Positions 61,141 through 64,000 of a stretch of 64,000 nt of DNA are shown piece after piece; the stretch's first letter is position 1; every line of letters begins with the position of its first letter. The notes under the pieces are model-generated. The model saw only the letters and a list, made by a program, of their open reading frames with translations, made no database searches and was not told where the DNA came from. Both the position numbers and the translations under genes were made by a program. The stretch spans positions 49,876-113,875 of the forward strand of contig JAZNCE010000110.1 in the NCBI GenBank assembly GCA_045587385.1, in the 5' to 3' direction. This DNA is from SVQP01 sp045587385. Lineage in GTDB: Bacteria > Bacillota > Clostridia > Oscillospirales > CAG-272.

Positions 61141-61826
61141 CAGACGTAAAATTCCTTCATGTCTTCAAGGCGCAGACAGCCGAGCAAGCCGCCGTCCTTG
61201 ACGCCGCAGTTGACGTTGACCGCACCGTTGCCGAAATAGATCTTGCCGCTGCCGCCGTTTTCCTCGGTCATGGGCACGTGGCCGACCACCACGGTCTTGT
61301 TCTTGAACAGACGCTTGGAAAGATCCAAGGGCTCGCTCATAAAGGTTTCGGGCTCGCAATCGTCAAGCTTCATGCCGGGCGTATAATCCGCAATGCCCGC
61401 GTGTACAAGGATATAATCCTCACCGTCTGCACGCACCTGCTCGTAAAGAGCCAGATCGGACAAGTAATCAATCACACCCTCGCGCATCTCGCTGTCCAGG
61501 GCGCGGAAGCCGTCCAAGGTCGCCTGACCGCCGTTCTTGACCCACTCCTGCATGTCAGCAATAAAGTCCGCATCGGGAGTTGCCTCGCCCGACAGCAGTT
61601 TTTCAAAGCCCGAAAGCATGCGCAGCGCGAGAAAATCGTGCTCGCCCGCAATCGCGTAGACGTTATAGCGCACGGAAAGATCACCGATCAGCTCCATAGA
61701 CTGCTCACCATAGTCCACAATGTCGCCAAGCACGTACAGAACGTCGGTTTCTTTTAAGCCGATCTTTTCGATCAAAGCCTTGAATTTATCGTAATTACCA
61801 TGTAAATCGGATACTACGTATGTCAT
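61140..61826 (-). CDS. calcineurin-like metallophosphoesterase
   Basis: 228 residues. Dimetal motifs in order: SDLHGNYDKF, LGDIVDYGEQS, AGEHDFLA (where a GNHD-type motif is expected) and VHAGIADYTPG, with VVGHVPM near the end; this is the PP2A/PrpE-like serine-threonine phosphatase or diadenosine-tetraphosphatase subgroup. The usual asparagine of GNHE/D is replaced by glutamate (AGEHD), which may change metal binding. The ATG at 61826 follows GGAG by 7 nt. In an operon with nif3 and rlmD. Confidence 0.88.
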   Translation of the reverse strand: MTYVVSDLHGNYDKFKALIEKIGLKETDVLYVLGDIVDYGEQSMELIGDLSVRYNVYAIAGEHDFLALRMLSGFEKLLSGEATPDADFIADMQEWVKNGGQATLDGFRALDSEMREGVIDYLSDLALYEQVRADGEDYILVHAGIADYTPGMKLDDCEPETFMSEPLDLSKRLFKNKTVVVGHVPMTEENGGSGKIYFGNGAVNVNCGVKDGGLLGCLRLEDMKEFYV

Positions 61827-61837
61827 GATCAATCTCC

Positions 61838-62593
61838 TTAAATAATAGTAACCTTGCAGCTGTTATAGGTGTCTGCCCTGACATCGGGTGCCACCTTTAC
61901 TGCCAACGCGCAAAGGCGAGGGCAAATGTGCCGCTCGGTATAAAAATGCCCTGCGACCAGCAAATTCAGTTTGTCCGTGTCACAGTATTGGGAATACTTC
62001 AGCTCGCCCGTCAGGAAGGTGTCCGCGCCCGACGCGATCGCCAACGCAACCTCGCTCTTGCCGCTGCCGCCAACCACGGCAACGCGGTGCACGTTCTTTC
62101 CTGCATCCGCGCACAGCACGGCAGGCGCACCCAGCACGTCCTTGACGCGCGCAGCAAACTCACCTGCGCTCATAGGCTGTGCCAGCGTACCCACGCGCAT
62201 AATGCGCTCGTCGCCCACAACCTCTACGTTTTCAAGCCCCACAAGCAAAGCCAGCTTATCGTTCACGCCCCCCTCGGCAGCGTCAATGCGCGTATGAAAG
62301 GAGATGGCACTCACGCCGCTCTTGCACAGCTTGATCACCTTTGCACCGTCATAATCGTCGGCAAGCACGTTTTTCAGCCCACCAAACAGCATGGGGTGAT
62401 GCGTAAAAATAACGTCATAGCCCTCGGCTACCGCCTTGTCTACCACCTCGGTGGTGGCATCCAACGCAACCAGCACCCTTTTGACTTCTCTGTCGGGGTC
62501 GGGGCAGACGTTGAGCCCGTCCACGTCCCAATCACAGCCCAGCTCGCGCGGAATGATCGCACAAAGGGCACGATAAAATTCCCTTACGGTCAT
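61838..62593 (-). CDS. Nif3-like dinuclear metal centre protein
   Basis: 251 residues. FTHHPMLFGGLKNV carries the paired histidines, SFHTRIDAAEGGVND the next ligands, and VAGHFYTER the C-terminal His/Glu ligands, so the dimetal site appears complete. The family (GTP cyclohydrolase 1 type 2/NIF3) forms hexameric rings; its reaction is disputed. The usual gene neighbour TrmK is directly upstream. The ATG at 62593 was preferred over 62599 because GGAG needs the 7-nt spacing; the stop of trmK lies 2 nt before it. Confidence 0.92.
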   Translation of the reverse strand: MTVREFYRALCAIIPRELGCDWDVDGLNVCPDPDREVKRVLVALDATTEVVDKAVAEGYDVIFTHHPMLFGGLKNVLADDYDGAKVIKLCKSGVSAISFHTRIDAAEGGVNDKLALLVGLENVEVVGDERIMRVGTLAQPMSAGEFAARVKDVLGAPAVLCADAGKNVHRVAVVGGSGKSEVALAIASGADTFLTGELKYSQYCDTDKLNLLVAGHFYTERHICPRLCALAVKVAPDVRADTYNSCKVTII

Positions 62594-62595
62594 AT

Positions 62596-63294
62596 TCATT
62601 CTCCTTTTTCCTTGATGCGGGCGTACAGCGCATCGATCTGCGCCAGCATGGACAGCTCAAACGAGGCGTCCTTGCCGCCCATTTTTTTGCCGTCCGCGCC
62701 CGTTTGCAAAAGACGGCGTTTATTCTCCAGCAGCTCACCGAGGTGAGGGTGCATTCTTTCAATGTTATGGCTGCCAAACCACAGCGCCATGTCGTCCTCG
62801 CTTCGCGCGATGCCGTCATACTCGGCACAGATGATCTGGTACACCTTATCCTCCTTGACCAGCGTCTGATCAAGGATATAAAATCCGTTTTTCAGCAAAT
62901 AAGCGCGCAAAATCTCTGCATGCGACATGGGCTGCAGCACAAGGCGGATGCGCGCGTCGCGCGTCCAGGGGGCAGCGTCAATGATAGAGGCGATCAGCTC
63001 GCCTCCCATGCCGAATATGGTGATATCCTCGGGAGCGTATGCTTGGATGCCGTCCAAACCCGGGGTGCACACGGTGGCAATTTTATCCGTAAGCCCTGCC
63101 GCGGCAATATTGCGGCGTGCGTTTTCCACGGGACCTCGGTTGATATCCGACGCCACCGCGCGCGGGCAAATGCCGTTTTGGCACGCGTATATAGGCAGAT
63201 GCGCGTGATCCGTTCCCACGTCCGAGAGCACCTTGCCCTCTCGCAGGTACGGGATCGCCCCTGCCAGTCTTTGATCAAATCGTTTTTCTCTCAT
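62596..63294 (-). CDS. trmK: tRNA (adenine-22-N1)-methyltransferase
   Basis: 232 residues. Motifs: FDQRLAGAIPYLREGKVLSDVGTDHAHLPIYA (SAM site), ASDINRGPVENA, ITIFGMGGELIASII and RLVLQPMSHAEILRAYL, the TrmK signature. A C-terminal helical domain follows. Conserved partnership with nif3, 2 nt downstream, supports the call. The start MREKRFDQ at 63294 agrees with homologues; no strong ribosome site is visible, and an upstream ATG at 63342 adds an unlikely 16 residues. Confidence 0.93.
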   Translation of the reverse strand: MREKRFDQRLAGAIPYLREGKVLSDVGTDHAHLPIYACQNGICPRAVASDINRGPVENARRNIAAAGLTDKIATVCTPGLDGIQAYAPEDITIFGMGGELIASIIDAAPWTRDARIRLVLQPMSHAEILRAYLLKNGFYILDQTLVKEDKVYQIICAEYDGIARSEDDMALWFGSHNIERMHPHLGELLENKRRLLQTGADGKKMGGKDASFELSMLAQIDALYARIKEKGE

Positions 63295-63363
63295 GTTATG
63301 TAAAACTATGGGGGCTGCAAAATAAATTGCTCGTGACACCATTTCGCCATGTCATCATGCATG

Positions 63364-63474
63364 CTTGTAGGGGAGGATATCATCCTCCCGCACGCATCAT
63401 GGCATAGGCCAAGCGTTTGGGTATCGCAATCAAAGACCGTTATCGTGCGGGAGGATCATATCCTCCCCTACAAG
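63364..63474. mobile_element. 111-bp MITE-like element with 31-bp terminal inverted repeats
   Basis: Left end CTTGTAGGGGAGGATAT continuing to CACG at 63394; right end is its reverse complement (63444-63474) with one mismatch in 31. Each terminal repeat is itself a near-palindrome GGGAGGATATCATCCTCCC. The 49-bp interior has no reading frame. It lies between trmK and the DUF1858 gene, within the loop of a GGGGGCTGC / GCAGCCCCC stem (63310-63318 and 63484-63492). Confidence 0.85.
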
Positions 63475-63499
63475 AAAACAATCGCAGCCCCCGTTTTGC

Positions 63500-63700
63500 T
63501 TACTTGTCTGCCAGGTAAGCGTTGAGCTTTGCTACCAGCTCGTCTGCATCGGTGCCGTGTACTGCGCAAGCGTCCTCAATGCTCTCGCCTCTGGATGCGG
63601 GGCAGCCCAGGCAATGCATGCCGATCTCAAAGAAGAAGCGTGCAGTGCCCTGATCGTAGTCCAAAACGTCGCCGATAATGCTGTTCTTGGTAACCTTCAT
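63500..63700 (-). CDS. DUF1858 domain protein
   Basis: 66 residues. MKVTKNSIIGDVLDYDQGTARFFFEIGMHCLGCPASRGESIEDACAVHG-type pattern (shown here only in parts): GMHCLGCPASRGES carries the CxxC, and the C-terminus is helical. The family is found alone or fused to hybrid-cluster and iron-sulfur repair proteins, so a redox or metal role is possible, not proven. ACGGAGG lies before the ATG at 63700. Its promoter at 63743 may also serve trmK-nif3-phosphatase-rlmD. Confidence 0.9.
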   Translation of the reverse strand: MKVTKNSIIGDVLDYDQGTARFFFEIGMHCLGCPASRGESIEDACAVHGTDADELVAKLNAYLADK

Positions 63701-63742
63701 TTTTGTAATCCTCCGTAAAATAGTTATAGTTTTACATATACT

Positions 63743-63771
63743 ATTATACAATTTCGCGCCATATATGTCAA
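63743..63771 (-). promoter_or_regulatory. sigma-A promoter of the DUF1858 gene
   Basis: Perfect TTGACA (63766-63771), 17-nt spacer, perfect TATAAT (63743-63748) on the minus strand. Confidence 0.92.
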
Positions 63772-63795
63772 GCGTTATTTTTTAACAGAGCATAT

Positions 63796-63833
63796 AAAAA
63801 CACCCGCTACAGACATTCGTCTGACAGCAGGTG
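63796..63833 (-). terminator. terminator of a gene lying to the right of the window
   Basis: Minus strand CACCTGCTGTCAGAC-GAAT-GTCTGTAGCGGGTG (14 bp with small mismatches), then TTTTTATATG. No minus-strand gene precedes it inside the window, so it must end one beyond 64000. Confidence 0.75.
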
Positions 63834-63846
63834 TCATATCGTTATA

Positions 63847-63995
63847 GCCGAAGAGAGTCGAACTCACACGGTTTTGAGCGGCAAATATCTGCACCTGCTA
63901 CAGAGAAAATACTCGCAATATCTTATATTGCTTCGCATTTTCTCTTTGCATCTGCGAAATATTTGCTCGCGCAAAACTGCGCAGCACCCTCCGGC
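63847..63995. repeat. 149-bp near-palindrome at the window edge
   Basis: Arms of about 70 nt. Left GCCGAAGAGAGT ... GGTTTTGAGCGGCAAATAT, CAGAGAAAATACTCGCAATA; right, read in reverse complement, GCCGGAGGGTGC ... AGTTTTGCGCGAGCAAATAT, AAGAGAAAATGCGAAGCAATA; centre TCTTA. It contains a GAGTTCGACTCTC motif that mimics a tRNA T-arm. No gene lies in it. Confidence 0.75.
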
Positions 63996-64000
63996 GTTGT

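Noticed and set aside
63847..64000. A tRNA gene
   Set aside because: The T-arm-like motif and outer pairing do not give a normal tRNA: T stem pairs poorly, there is no proper anticodon arm, and a 95-nt hairpin sits in the middle.

Overview
The window looks like a chromosomal piece of an anaerobic, low-to-mid GC Bacillota of class Clostridia, probably an uncultured gut-type lineage near Oscillospirales or Christensenellales. This placement is inferred from gene content: Gram-positive SecA-type signal peptides and lipoboxes, strong AGGAGG ribosome sites, textbook TTGACA-N17-TATAAT promoters, type II pantothenate kinase, RecD2, RqcH, TrmK, a YtvI-like protein, and many carbohydrate ABC-transport genes. 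Most genes lie on the minus strand.

Region 1 (1-4825): start of an M3 oligoendopeptidase, two tandem secreted CBM9-like proteins with a cysteine-containing C-terminal anchor, and an alpha/beta hydrolase. Region 2 (4858-10943): an FMN-riboswitch-led run ribU - COG2426 membrane protein - metK - small membrane protein - recD2 - comF. Region 3 (10944-23484): the translation/transcription core rpoB-rpoC, then rpsL-rpsG-fusA-tuf, each group with its own promoter. Region 4 (23611-35030): rpsT, a YtvI-like permease, a membrane-anchored cyclophilin, an operon HAD phosphatase - DUF4838 lipoprotein - rqcH, the divergent coaW, and alaS bracketed by two copies of an inverted-repeat element.

Region 5 (35427-50266) is the most unusual. 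It is a seven-gene operon coding for a 1254-residue solute-binding protein, two pairs of ABC permeases, a beta-propeller/TPR/YIP1 membrane protein and a 1451-residue DUF5696-type secreted protein. It has no ATPase and no regulator, and is preceded by a leader of about 470 nt. I read it as a complex-glycan sensing and uptake machine whose mechanism is not described as far as I know. Region 6 (50800-57627): an RlmI-type rRNA methyltransferase, ROK glucokinase, a lipoprotein with an apparently intact barnase-like active site, a histidine phosphatase, an SGNH esterase and a GH127 arabinofuranosidase. Region 7 (57705-64000): small orphan genes including a four-helix-bundle (S23/Avd-like) protein, then rlmD, a metallophosphatase, nif3, trmK and a DUF1858 protein.

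Several non-coding repeats stand out. Two mirror-symmetric arrays of short hairpins are separated by constant 6-7 nt spacers (24080-24302 with ATGATG/CATCAT; 59549-59793 with TCGATAT/ATATCGA). There are also a 111-bp MITE with 31-bp terminal inverted repeats, a 149-bp near-palindrome at the right edge, and an 18-bp inverted repeat flanking rpsL. No complete transposase, CRISPR, phage gene, rRNA or convincing tRNA was found.
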